Shown here one piece after another: positions 16,149 through 24,224 of a DNA stretch of 64,000 nt. Numbering within the stretch: position 1 is the stretch's first letter; every line of letters starts with the position of its first letter. A program made the translations under genes and the position numbers. Under the pieces are notes generated by a model that saw only the letters and a program-made list of their open reading frames with translations, made no database searches and was not told the DNA's origin. Location: assembly GCF_007830235.1 (NCBI RefSeq), contig NZ_VLKI01000001.1, forward strand, positions 714,502 to 778,501, given 5' to 3'. Origin of the DNA: Cytobacillus oceanisediminis. Its GTDB lineage: Bacteria > Bacillota > Bacilli > Bacillales > Cytobacillaceae.

Positions 16149-17027
16149 TTAAATTAATAAAGCTTCATGTCTCTTAAACTCGCTTTTAGCATTCTGGTCT
16201 AAATAGTCCATAAAAATAGTGGCAGCAAGCAAATCCGCACTTCCTCCAGGTGATACCTTTTGGCGGCATAATGATTGATCCAATTGTTCTAATAACTGCC
16301 AGCCTCTGGACGTAGAAACTCCTCCAGCTTTTAAAATTACCTTTGCATGCTCCTTTGTACTTTCCAAAGCTTCTGCCCCACCTCTATGCAAGATACATGT
16401 GTCATTTAGTTCTGCCATAAGAGCAATGAGTACGTTTAGCCTGCATAGATTCTCATTCATACATCTTTTTCTTGATTCGTAAAGAATTGGCAGCCCATAA
16501 TGCCTTACGTGAGGAAAACCTTGCTCCGCCTCACCCTTGGCTCCATCTACTCCAAATCTTGCTTTAACACAGCTGCCATTTGTTTTAACAGCAGGCAGAT
16601 TACGATCAGTAAAAAGAGCCAGCCTTCCTGCATGAACTGCTACCTCTTCAATTGCGCTTTTCCCTAAGTCCATCGCAGCACTGGAAACAAGCAGGCCTAA
16701 AGCCCAAATAGCTCCTTTATGAGTATTTACGCCGCCTGTGGCCTTAAACATAGCCTGTTCCCCCCGCCGCCCAATGACTGCTATCTCTTCCCGGAGCTCT
16801 TGTGAAGGGATCTGGTTAAAGCTGATTTCTGCTATTTCTCTAAATGTAGTTTCAAGTGCTTTAGCAGACTTAATCATCGTTTTTAGGGACATATCTGTAT
16901 GTGACCCAGAGCTATTCTTATCAACTAGACCTGGTTTTGGCGCTAGCTCGGCCTCTTCTATAAGGGATTGTACTGCTAGTTTTCCAAGTTTAAAGCTATA
17001 AGCTTGCAAGTCTTTCATTTTTATCAC
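16149..17027 (-). CDS. mdcB: Triphosphoribosyl-dephospho-CoA synthase MdcB
   Basis: MdcB makes 2'-(5''-triphosphoribosyl)-3'-dephospho-CoA from dephospho-CoA and ATP, the precursor of the MdcC prosthetic group. The 292-residue protein is a CitG/MdcB family member: PKPGLVDKNSSGSHTDM near the N-terminus is the family signature, followed by GGVNTHKGAIWALGLL and the C-terminal KVSPGGSADLLAATIF motif. It follows mdcA after 11 bases. The next gene downstream, mdcC, is 266 bases away because of repeat copy B, whose end lies within two bases of this stop codon. Confidence 0.92.
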   Translation of the reverse strand: MIKMKDLQAYSFKLGKLAVQSLIEEAELAPKPGLVDKNSSGSHTDMSLKTMIKSAKALETTFREIAEISFNQIPSQELREEIAVIGRRGEQAMFKATGGVNTHKGAIWALGLLVSSAAMDLGKSAIEEVAVHAGRLALFTDRNLPAVKTNGSCVKARFGVDGAKGEAEQGFPHVRHYGLPILYESRKRCMNENLCRLNVLIALMAELNDTCILHRGGAEALESTKEHAKVILKAGGVSTSRGWQLLEQLDQSLCRQKVSPGGSADLLAATIFMDYLDQNAKSEFKRHEALLI

Positions 17028-17038
17028 TTCCGTCTCTT

Positions 17039-18685
17039 TTACCAGCTTCTGAATTTAGCCGGCGGTTCATACAAACCTTCCGACCATTCCACGAGCTCTT
17101 CAACATTTTTGGCAGCCAGCAGTGACCTTTTTGCATCCGTTCTTCTAATTTCGAGATCTTCCGGAAGAGCAATTAACCCTTCTCTTCTCAATTTTTCAGT
17201 CTTCTTAACATCATGTTTCAGGCCTATTGGTGTTACACCGGCAATTGCTGCGATTGCCTGCCTCCGTTCTTCCATGCTGTCCGTTTTATATAGATAGGCA
17301 ATGCCCTCCTCAGTGACTATATGTGTCACATCATTTCCATAAATCATAACAGGTGCTGTTTCAAGCCCTATATCCTTTTTGGCACCCACAGCATCCAGCG
17401 ATTCAACAAAAACTGGTTTATTTCCGTTTTGGAATGTTTCAACTACCTGAACAACCAATTTTCTTCCGCGTGCAAGCGGGTTTGTGTCTGTCATCATGTC
17501 TAACCATGCTTGAGAGGAATGGCGCCTTCCTCCTGGATCATGTCCCATGTTCGGTGCTCCTCCAAAGCCCGCAAGGCGTCCCCTCGTTACGGTTGAAGAA
17601 TTCCCAGCTTCGTCAATTTGCAGACTTGACCCCACAAATAAATCGACAGCATATTGGCCAGCAAGCTGGCAAAGTGTCCGGTTTGAACGCAAACTGCCAT
17701 CATGGCCTGTAAAAAATATATCACGCCGGGCAGCGACGTATTTTTCCATTCCTACTTCTCCGCCAAAACAATGGACACTCTCTACCCAACCGCTTTCAAT
17801 AGCTGGGATAAGGGTCGGATGGGGATTCAAAGCCCAATGCTTGCATATTTTCCCTTTCAGCCCTAAGGATTCACCGTAAGTTGGGAGAAGAAGTTCAATC
17901 GCCGCAGTATTATAGCCTATACCATGGTTCAGAGATTTAACTCCGTGTTTTCCATATATTCCACGTATGACCATCATTGCCTGCAGAATCTGAATATCTG
18001 TAATATGCCGCGGATCACGGGTGAAAAGCGGCTCCAGCTGATAAGGCTGATCGGCAACAACTACAAAATCAATCCAAGAACCTGGTATATCAACACGGGG
18101 CAATTCATCAACCAATTCATTGACCTGGGCAATAACAATGCCGCTGCTAAAACCTGCTGCTTCAACAAGGGTCGGAGTTTCTTCCGTGTTTGGCCCTGTA
18201 TATAAGTTGCCTGCTGAATCGGCTTTATCTGCAGCCACTAAAGCCACTGAAGGAATCAAGTCAATAAATAGCCTGCCATATAACTCCACATATGTATGAA
18301 TCTCACCCATTGCCAGCTTGCCATCTTCAAGCATTTGCGCCATTCGCAGACTTTGGGGGCCAGCATAAGAAAAGTCCACTTTGTCAGCGATACCGTTCTC
18401 AAATAAATCCAAGTGTTCAGGACGGGAAATGCTGGACATGATCATGTGCAAATTGAATAATTTTTTAGGGTCGGCCTGGGCAAGAGCGGCTGAAAGGAAA
18501 GAGGCCTGCTTTTGATTGTTGCCTTCCAGAACCACCCGATCCCCTGGCATAATCAGCGTTTCTAAAGCCTCGACGATTTGGTGTGTGGGTATAATTCTGT
18601 TGCTGGTGATTCCCTTCATTTTCTCTATTCTTTTTTGCTTGGCTTCAAGACGTCTATTCCAAGAACGTTGTTTAGCAGCCTGCAT
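17039..18685 (-). CDS. mdcA: Malonate decarboxylase alpha subunit MdcA (acetyl-ACP:malonate ACP transferase)
   Basis: MdcA exchanges the acetyl group on the MdcC thioester for malonate, starting each catalytic cycle and releasing acetate. The 548-residue sequence is full length for the family. Recognisable stretches include MPGDRVVLEGNNQKQASFLS, GSSLQIDEAGNSSTVTRGRL and GFGGAPNMGHDPGGRRHSS. The order H-A-B follows, with 34 bases to mdcH and 11 to mdcB, so these three are surely co-transcribed. The start ATG follows GAGAGGGGATC at a fair distance. Confidence 0.93.
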   Translation of the reverse strand: MQAAKQRSWNRRLEAKQKRIEKMKGITSNRIIPTHQIVEALETLIMPGDRVVLEGNNQKQASFLSAALAQADPKKLFNLHMIMSSISRPEHLDLFENGIADKVDFSYAGPQSLRMAQMLEDGKLAMGEIHTYVELYGRLFIDLIPSVALVAADKADSAGNLYTGPNTEETPTLVEAAGFSSGIVIAQVNELVDELPRVDIPGSWIDFVVVADQPYQLEPLFTRDPRHITDIQILQAMMVIRGIYGKHGVKSLNHGIGYNTAAIELLLPTYGESLGLKGKICKHWALNPHPTLIPAIESGWVESVHCFGGEVGMEKYVAARRDIFFTGHDGSLRSNRTLCQLAGQYAVDLFVGSSLQIDEAGNSSTVTRGRLAGFGGAPNMGHDPGGRRHSSQAWLDMMTDTNPLARGRKLVVQVVETFQNGNKPVFVESLDAVGAKKDIGLETAPVMIYGNDVTHIVTEEGIAYLYKTDSMEERRQAIAAIAGVTPIGLKHDVKKTEKLRREGLIALPEDLEIRRTDAKRSLLAAKNVEELVEWSEGLYEPPAKFRSW

Positions 18686-18719
18686 TATATAGATCCCCTC
18701 TCTAATATCAAATTTTTAT

Positions 18720-19646
18720 TTAAGAACAAAATCTCTTTGCCAAGAAGAAGCAATTTTCAAAACCGTTTTCATCCACTGAGACAGAGCGGGCACCAGGCAG
18801 CGTTTTTTTATTTAAATTGGTTAGAACATTCCCTGAAGGCATTTCTATTAGAAGTCTTGTGCCATACTCACAAAGCAAAGAGCTGATTTCATACCAACGG
18901 ACTGGATGGGAAACATTAAAAGCGAGATCCTCCCTAATTTGCTCCGAATTCCTTATTAACCTGGCTTTTCTATTTGAGGCATAGAGAACAACCGGAGAAC
19001 GAATATTGATATGTGCAAGCTTGTCATATAAGGAATCACCAACAGAATTTAGCAATGGACAATGTGATGGCACACTTACGTTAAGAAGCTCAGCTGTCCT
19101 TGCACCACCTTGACTCGCTTGATCGAGAACCTTATTGATACCTGGAATGGAACCAGAAATTGTGATTTGATCGGCTGCATTAATATTGGAGGAATATACC
19201 GGGTTCTCTTCTGAAAATATTGCTTCAACCATATCACATACCGACTTTGCATCTAAACCTGAAATCACCCCCATCCCATAACCCGATGGAAAAGCCTGTT
19301 CCATCAGTACACCTCTAAGTTTTACAATCTTCAAAGCATCGGCAAAATCCATCGCCCCGCAAGTAACTGCAGCGCCAAAGGCACCGACTGAATGGCCTGC
19401 CACAAAATCCGGCCGCACCCCTTCTGCTTCGAATGCTTTTGATACAGCCACTGACGCAATAAGCAAAGACAATTGAACTGATACAGTGGAAGTCAATGCC
19501 TCAGCAGTATCGAGATTATAAATATTTTCACCAATTACATCACTTGCTTCTTGTAAAACTTCACCAACAGCAGAATGGTCAGGTAAGCTGTGAAGCATGC
19601 TTACTTTTTGTGAACCTTGGCCGGGAAATAAGAATGCAAGTTTCAT
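18720..19646 (-). CDS. mdcH: Malonate decarboxylase epsilon subunit MdcH (malonyl-CoA:ACP transacylase)
   Basis: MdcH loads malonyl groups from malonyl-CoA onto the acetylated carrier protein and primes the enzyme. It is a 308-residue FabD-type acyltransferase. LFPGQGSQ is at the N-terminus and the catalytic serine lies in GHSVGAFGAA near residue 90. The conserved histidine is expected in the later VPSHCPLL segment. It follows the GntR gene after 12 bases and precedes mdcA by 34, so it is part of the same transcript. The enzyme resembles FabD; its location makes the MdcH assignment secure. Confidence 0.9.
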   Translation of the reverse strand: MKLAFLFPGQGSQKVSMLHSLPDHSAVGEVLQEASDVIGENIYNLDTAEALTSTVSVQLSLLIASVAVSKAFEAEGVRPDFVAGHSVGAFGAAVTCGAMDFADALKIVKLRGVLMEQAFPSGYGMGVISGLDAKSVCDMVEAIFSEENPVYSSNINAADQITISGSIPGINKVLDQASQGGARTAELLNVSVPSHCPLLNSVGDSLYDKLAHINIRSPVVLYASNRKARLIRNSEQIREDLAFNVSHPVRWYEISSLLCEYGTRLLIEMPSGNVLTNLNKKTLPGARSVSVDENGFENCFFLAKRFCS

Positions 19647-19658
19647 CTGCTCCCCCTC

Positions 19659-20309
19659 CTACTTACCCAGCTTTCGTTTCATGCTGGCTATTACGTCCTG
19701 ATTATGTCTTGTCAGAAGCACTGTAGCCTCTGCTATTTTTTCTTCTTTGAAAAGATTGATTAACATTTCATGTTCATGAACAGATTTTTCAATGTTCCCC
19801 TGGTGTGCGAAGGAAAGACTTTGAATCCTTAGGAGCGGCCACCCCAGACGGGAATACATGGTCTTAATTGTTTCACTTTTGCTCATTTCTATAAGGGTCG
19901 TATGAAATGAATGATTCAATTGTGTGTATTGATGAATATCAGAAACATTCTTCATATTGTCTAAAAGTACTGACATGTTTTGCAGTCCCTGTTCATCAAT
20001 CCCATTCCTGTTGATTCTATCCATTGCCATAGACTCTAGCATCATTCGAATCTCAAGAAGATCGTAAATTTCATTTTCTGTATAATCTTTGACTATTGCT
20101 CCTTTTCGGGGAATCCTTTCAACAAGTCCTTCAATCGAGAGTAAGTAAATTGCCTCTCTCACTGGTGCACGGCTTGTTCCATACTCCTCAGCATAAATAT
20201 GTTCTATTAATTTTTCTCCAGGTACTAACTCCCCTTTGATAATTTGTTCAGTGATGTGTTCAGCTATATGATTTGATAAGGCATTCTGATTAATTTTATC
20301 CGATTTCAT
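19659..20309 (-). CDS. GntR family (FadR-type) regulator of malonate utilisation
   Basis: A 216-residue GntR regulator. The winged helix is at residues 10-75 (GEKLIEHIYAEEYGTSRAPVREAIYLL and the following wing), and an all-helical ligand-binding domain with FadR-type helices follows. It is the first gene of the mdc operon and divergent from the transporter genes madLM. Two near-identical 17-bp sites lie just downstream of both divergent promoters, so it most likely represses both arms until malonate or malonyl-CoA is present. MdcY of Acinetobacter is a GntR regulator of an mdc operon, which supports the role. Confidence 0.88.
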   Translation of the reverse strand: MKSDKINQNALSNHIAEHITEQIIKGELVPGEKLIEHIYAEEYGTSRAPVREAIYLLSIEGLVERIPRKGAIVKDYTENEIYDLLEIRMMLESMAMDRINRNGIDEQGLQNMSVLLDNMKNVSDIHQYTQLNHSFHTTLIEMSKSETIKTMYSRLGWPLLRIQSLSFAHQGNIEKSVHEHEMLINLFKEEKIAEATVLLTRHNQDVIASMKRKLGK

Positions 20310-20340
20310 GACACTGTCCCCTTCAGCAGAAAATAGTTTG

Positions 20341-20385
20341 GTCGACTGTCGATTCTATTATAACGCCTTATTTTCAATAATTCAA
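20341..20385 (-). promoter_or_regulatory. Promoter of the gntR-mdc operon with a GntR operator
   Basis: Read on the minus strand: a -35 box TTGAAT (20380-20385), a 17-base spacer and a perfect -10 box TATAAT (20357-20362). They are followed directly by the operator TAGAATCGACAGTCGAC (20341-20357), which overlaps the last base of the -10 box. An almost identical 17-mer lies 117 bases away beside the madL promoter. Confidence 0.75.
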
Positions 20386-20411
20386 TATTTTAAGAAAATT
20401 ATAAAAATTTA

Positions 20412-20492
20412 TTGACTTTTCCTTTTCTTCCGTTTTATTATGAGTTCTAGGAATACAGTCGACTGTAGATTCTAAAATTGCAAACGCTTTCT
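20412..20492 (+). promoter_or_regulatory. madLM promoter with GntR operator and catabolite-responsive element
   Basis: TTGACT (20412-20417), an 18-base spacer and TATTAT (20436-20441) form a sigma-A promoter. The operator GTCGACTGTAGATTCTA (20458-20474) differs from the gntR-side copy at one base and includes the palindrome ACAGTCGACTGT. At 20479-20492 TGCAAACGCTTTCT matches the CcpA cre consensus (TGWAANCGNTNWCA) at all but two positions. Repression by the GntR protein and by preferred carbon sources is inferred. Confidence 0.7.
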
Positions 20493-20588
20493 TTTAATTG
20501 TTTTATCCTACACCTTTGTCCAGACAGTTTAACAAAAGTTATAGTTCTGTCCCTTTGCCCTTAGCAAAAAATTTAAAGGAGAGATTAA

Positions 20589-21002
20589 ATGGTCATTTAT
20601 GGTGTTGCTTTACTATCCTTCTGCTTGTTATCGGGTGTTTTTTTGGGAGATTTCCTTGGTACTATTCTGGGGATCGACGCAAATGTTGGCGGTGTAGGTA
20701 TTGCTATGCTGATGCTAATTCTGCTCGTGGAATACCTTAAGAAAAAGGATAAATTGAATAATCAAACCCAGGAAGGATTATCCTTTTGGAGTGCCATGTA
20801 TATTCCTATTGTTATAGCAATGTCAGCTCAGCAAAATGTTGTAGCTGCTTTGGATGGAGGGCCTCTAGCCCTTACTGCCGGGGTCGCAGCAGTCTTTATA
20901 AGCTGGGCATTTGTTCCTCTTTTAAGCAGGGGCGGCAATGTTAATGAAACACTTGAAAGTGAAATCCCTGGAGGTGACCAGCGTGTTAGAAATATTAGGT
21001 AA
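20589..21002 (+). CDS. madL: Malonate transporter subunit MadL
   Basis: MadL is the small membrane subunit of the two-component, sodium-dependent malonate carrier first described in Malonomonas rubra. The 137-residue protein is almost entirely hydrophobic with about four membrane segments, the family length. AAAGGAG sits eight bases before the ATG. The gene overlaps madM by 20 bases and faces away from the mdc operon. Only malonate loci carry this pair, so it fixes the substrate of the whole cluster. Confidence 0.9.
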   Translation: MVIYGVALLSFCLLSGVFLGDFLGTILGIDANVGGVGIAMLMLILLVEYLKKKDKLNNQTQEGLSFWSAMYIPIVIAMSAQQNVVAALDGGPLALTAGVAAVFISWAFVPLLSRGGNVNETLESEIPGGDQRVRNIR

Positions 21003-21747
21003 TGCACTTATAGACAACGGTCTTATTGTCGCCTTTACAGTTGTAGGAATTACAATGTTTCTCTCTTATTTTCTCTCTGACAAATTAACAAAGGGCCGAA
21101 TCCATGGATCCGCAATAGCAATTGCTCTTGGACTGGTGCTTGCATATATTGGCGGAGTGGTAACAGGAGGGGAAAAAGGCTTATCAGACATCGGCATCTT
21201 TGCAGGTATCGGTTTGATGGGTGGAGGAATGCTCCGTGACTTTGCCATTGTGGCTACCGCCTTTGGAGCCAATTTCAGTGAAATAAAAAAAGCTGGAGTT
21301 AACGGTGTAGTTTCCCTCTTCTTGGGAGTAATACTCTCCTTTGTTGTAGGTGTTGTAATTGCTTTGGCCTTTGGCTATACAGACGCGGTTAGCCTAACAA
21401 CCATTGGTGCTGGGACAGCCACATACATAGTTGGCCCTGTAACAGGAACAGCTTTAGGTGCTAGTTCAGAGGTCATAACCCTAAGTATTGCTGCTGGTTT
21501 AGTGAAGTCCATTCTTACAATGATCGGAACTCCTTTTATTGCAAAATACATTGGATTAAATAACCCTCGTACTGCCATGGTATATGGAGGACTAATGGGA
21601 ACAACTAGCGGAGTAGCCGGCGGATTGGCTGCAACTGATCCAAAACTAGTTCCATATGGAGCTGTTACTGCAACTTTTTACACTGGACTAGGTTGCCTTC
21701 TAGCACCTTCTGTTCTTTTTTTAATGACAAAAGCTGTTTTCGGATAA
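20983..21747 (+). CDS. madM: Malonate transporter subunit MadM
   Basis: MadM is the larger membrane subunit of the malonate carrier. The 254-residue protein has about eight hydrophobic segments rich in Gly and Ala, for example IGLMGGGMLRDFAIVATAFG. The GTG start at 20983 is chosen because GGAGGTGA lies five bases before it. Frame extension upstream to 20938 would create a long overlap with madL and no ribosome site. It overlaps madL by 20 bases and is followed by a strong terminator, so madLM is a two-gene operon. Confidence 0.9.
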   Translation: MLEILGNALIDNGLIVAFTVVGITMFLSYFLSDKLTKGRIHGSAIAIALGLVLAYIGGVVTGGEKGLSDIGIFAGIGLMGGGMLRDFAIVATAFGANFSEIKKAGVNGVVSLFLGVILSFVVGVVIALAFGYTDAVSLTTIGAGTATYIVGPVTGTALGASSEVITLSIAAGLVKSILTMIGTPFIAKYIGLNNPRTAMVYGGLMGTTSGVAGGLAATDPKLVPYGAVTATFYTGLGCLLAPSVLFLMTKAVFG

Positions 21748-21772
21748 ACTATTTGTCTATTAATTTGATTAT

Positions 21773-21800
21773 AAAAAAAGCGGCTTTTGCCGCTTTTTTT
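21773..21800 (+). terminator. Rho-independent terminator of madLM
   Basis: AAAAAAAGCGGC-tttt-GCCGCTTTTTTT is a perfect 12-bp stem with flanking A and T runs. It can work on both strands, ending madLM and probably the convergent Nudix gene. Confidence 0.88.
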
Positions 21801-21892
21801 ATACTATTTACATATTATTTATAAGATATTAATCAGGAACTGGACTAAAACTTCACAAATTATATGATTATTCTTTTGTTGTTCTAAACGTA

Positions 21893-22300
21893 TCAAAAAT
21901 CAACATAAAAAGGCTGAAACTCCTCATTCAAACAATAGTCAATCCTCTGCCTGAAATTCTTCCAAGTAACCATTTCCATGGCATCCTCAATAGGAAAAAA
22001 ACCAACTTCCAGACTCTCTAAACTGGTTGTCAATTTTCCCCCAACCGGTTTCCCCAGAAATAAAGTATTGCATATGCAGTCACTGACATTTTGGAAAACA
22101 CCGCAGAATTTGGTAATTTCTATCTCGATGCCTGACTCTTCCTTCGTCTCTCTGATTGCTGCATTTTTTAGAGACTCTCCCTCTTCAACCTGTCCGCCTG
22201 GCATTTCCCATCCTCTTCGCGGACCTTTGATCAGCAAAATTTCATTATTTTCATTTAAGACAATGGCAGCTGCTGAAACAATATGTTTTGGCGGGTTCAT
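21893..22300 (-). CDS. Nudix hydrolase
   Basis: A 135-residue pyrophosphohydrolase acting on an unknown nucleoside diphosphate derivative. The Nudix box is complete and begins at GGQVEEGESLKNAAIRETKE near residue 36, with the metal-binding REXXEE pair. A beta-rich N-terminus (SAAAIVLNENNEILLIK) precedes it. Substrate cannot be predicted. It stands alone between the madLM terminator and a repeat array. Confidence 0.85.
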   Translation of the reverse strand: MNPPKHIVSAAAIVLNENNEILLIKGPRRGWEMPGGQVEEGESLKNAAIRETKEESGIEIEITKFCGVFQNVSDCICNTLFLGKPVGGKLTTSLESLEVGFFPIEDAMEMVTWKNFRQRIDYCLNEEFQPFYVDF

Positions 22301-22374
22301 TTTATCAACCTGCTTTCATAAAAATTTTATTTTGATCGCTTTAATGGATGAATTTTACCGATATTTTGCATATA

Positions 22375-22530
22375 TGCGTCACTTTCGGATTTTAAGAACC
22401 ACTTTGGGACTTTTGTGTACACTTTTTTATTTTATGAGCCACTTTGGGATTTTTACGTGCAACTTTTTTCATTTATGAACCACTTTTGACTTCTTTGCAC
22501 CACTTTTCAAATTTATGCATCTCTTACTGT
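22375..22530. repeat. Degenerate tandem array with a strict 20-bp period (ACTTT motif), type 1
   Basis: The word ACTTT occurs at 22381, 22401, 22421, 22441, 22462, 22482 and 22502, with a decayed unit (ctctt) at 22521. The spacings are 20, 20, 20, 21, 20 and 20. The loose unit is TGAACCACTTTGGGATTTTA. The array occupies most of the 409-base gap between the Nudix and DUF3231 genes. No gene was found in this gap. An opposite-strand relative lies at 30187-30345. Confidence 0.75.
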
Positions 22531-22709
22531 ATTGAACAGATTTTCAAGCTTTTAACTAACAATACCCATTTACCTTTCTTCCAAGTATTTTACATATAAT
22601 CCCATATCCTCTTGACCCTTCAACACAATGACCTTTTAGGAATAATAACCCAACAAAAGGAAAAAGATATAATTTATACATACCAAACCGCTTTTCAGGA
22701 GGCTTAGGA

Positions 22710-23729
22710 ATGCATCAGAACAAGACACGTTTAACGGCTGCTGAAATTGCTTCCCTTTGGACATCATATATGAATGACAGCATGGCAAAGTGCGTTTTAG
22801 GATTTATGCTTAAGCATCTGGAAGATAAGGAAATAAAAGGAGTGGTCCAATATGCGTATGATTTGGCATCCGGCCATTTGAAGAAGCTGGTGAAGTTTTA
22901 TAAACAGGACGAGCTTGCCCTTCCTGATGGTTTTTCAGACAATGACGTCAATATGGGAGCACCCTGGCTTTTCTCTGATATCTTCTGTTTAACCTATGTA
23001 AATCATATGGCAAGGACAGGGTTGATTTCGTATGGGGGCTTTCTATCCATGAGTTCCAGGGAAGACATCTGCGATTACTATACAAAAGGGTTGTATGATA
23101 CCTCCGTTCTCTATAATAAATCCAATAGGATTGCACTTAAAAAAGGACTCCTTGCGAGACATCCATCTATTGAAACACCTAATGTAACTGAGTATATAGA
23201 TAGCAAGAATTATTTAAGCGGATTGAATCCGCTGGTGAATAAAAGGCCCTTAAATGCAATTGAGATTTCCCATTTATACATGAATGTTATGACCAACGCG
23301 ATGGGTGTGAATTTAAGCCTCAGTTTTGCCCAGACCTCCCCTTCTAAAGAGGTTTCAGATTTTATGCTTAGGGGAGCTGAAATAGCAAATAAGCATATTA
23401 AAATTTTTACAGATATTTTGCTGCAAAATGATATTCCTACCCCTCGTTTGCCTGATGTCAGTGTAAGCAATTCGGTAACAAAGACCTTCTCAGATAAATT
23501 GGTAATGTTTCATATTAGTTTAATTAGCGCGGCAGGAACCGGGAATTATGCAACAGCAGCTGCAGCGAGCCAGCGAAGTGATTTAGCCATGAATTATGAG
23601 CGTTTATCCATTGAAATTGCCAAGTACGCCAAAACCGGGGCTGATATCATGATCAAACACCATTGGATGGAGAAGCCTCCTGGCACGAAAGACCGCAAAA
23701 AACTGGCCAGCAGTAAAAAAGGCTCCTGA
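22710..23729 (+). CDS. DUF3231 family protein
   Basis: A 339-residue protein of unknown function, made of two related halves: residues 1-165 and 175-335. Both halves begin with an LTAAEIASLW or LNAIEISHLY segment followed by YMND or YMNV motifs. Each half is largely helical, and the family is thought to be ferritin-like. Such proteins are frequent in Bacillaceae and some are made during sporulation. The ribosome site AGGAGG is seven bases before the start. It is followed by a mobile-repeat remnant and a terminator. Confidence 0.8.
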   Translation: MHQNKTRLTAAEIASLWTSYMNDSMAKCVLGFMLKHLEDKEIKGVVQYAYDLASGHLKKLVKFYKQDELALPDGFSDNDVNMGAPWLFSDIFCLTYVNHMARTGLISYGGFLSMSSREDICDYYTKGLYDTSVLYNKSNRIALKKGLLARHPSIETPNVTEYIDSKNYLSGLNPLVNKRPLNAIEISHLYMNVMTNAMGVNLSLSFAQTSPSKEVSDFMLRGAEIANKHIKIFTDILLQNDIPTPRLPDVSVSNSVTKTFSDKLVMFHISLISAAGTGNYATAAAASQRSDLAMNYERLSIEIAKYAKTGADIMIKHHWMEKPPGTKDRKKLASSKKGS

Positions 23730-23755
23730 AGGTAACAGTTCGGTTCTAAGAATTA

Positions 23756-23831
23756 GGCTCTGTAAAACTTACATGCGGTTTCCGCTCCAGGGACTCAGCG
23801 AACCAATCAACAACAAAGCTTTAACACAGAA
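23756..23831. mobile_element. MITE-like repeat element, copy C (internally deleted, ends intact)
   Basis: A 76-bp remnant with ends GGCTCTGTAAAA and TTTAACACAGAA and only short core pieces (TTTCCGCTCCAGG, CTCAGCGAACC, AATCAACAAC). It is flanked on both sides by AAGAATTA (23748-23755 and 23832-23839), an exact 8-bp target-site duplication. It shows that an internally deleted form can keep its ends. Confidence 0.8.
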
Positions 23832-23836
23832 AAGAA

Positions 23837-24190
23837 TTAACAAAAGAGCATAAAGGCTCTTTTTTGTTTTTCCGCAACCCTTTTTAATATTCTTCCTTCA
23901 ATATGATGTGCCGGTTCCCAGGAGACATACTCGATTGTGCCAATAAGTTTACCGCTCTCTTTGAGCTCTATCTCCCATGGCACTGTTTTATTATTTTCGT
24001 ATTGCTCCATTACATAATGGATAAAAGCTTCGGTGTCTGCTAAGCTTTTATGATTTGGGAATGGAACATATTTAGTTACTTCAATGGATGATGTGTATGT
24101 ATGCATATCCTCAATGTCCCCCAAATTGAGCTTTCTGAGCATAAGGCGATCTGTTTCTAATTTGGGCACATTAAAGTTCACTGATTTCAT
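23837..24190 (-). pseudogene. Truncated GNAT acetyltransferase (RimJ/RimL type)
   Basis: The first 90 codons read as a RimJ-type N-acetyltransferase: LETDRLMLRKLNLGDIEDM, then FIHYVMEQYENNKTVPWEIE and KLIGTIEYVSWEPAHH. The acetyl-CoA-binding region that should follow (usual length about 180 residues) is missing. After residue 95 the frame reads out through the terminator and repeat copy C without family similarity. The gene is most likely a dead fragment whose 3' half was deleted before the mobile repeat arrived. Confidence 0.7.
23842..23865 (+). terminator. Terminator downstream of the DUF3231 gene
   Basis: AAAAGAGC and GCTCTTTT form an 8-bp stem followed by a T-run. It sits just past repeat copy C, which therefore lies between the DUF3231 stop codon and its terminator. 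Confidence 0.7.
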
Positions 24191-24224
24191 CTATCGACCA
24201 TCCTTTTTTAAAAAAAGTATTCTA

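Noticed and set aside
22375..22530. CRISPR array
   Set aside because: Units are about 20 bases, highly diverged, directly adjacent without spacers, and no cas gene is nearby.
23756..24190. Repeat copy C as the cause of the GNAT truncation
   Set aside because: The 8-bp duplication shows a clean insertion beyond the terminator; similarity to GNAT is lost upstream of it, so the deletion was separate.
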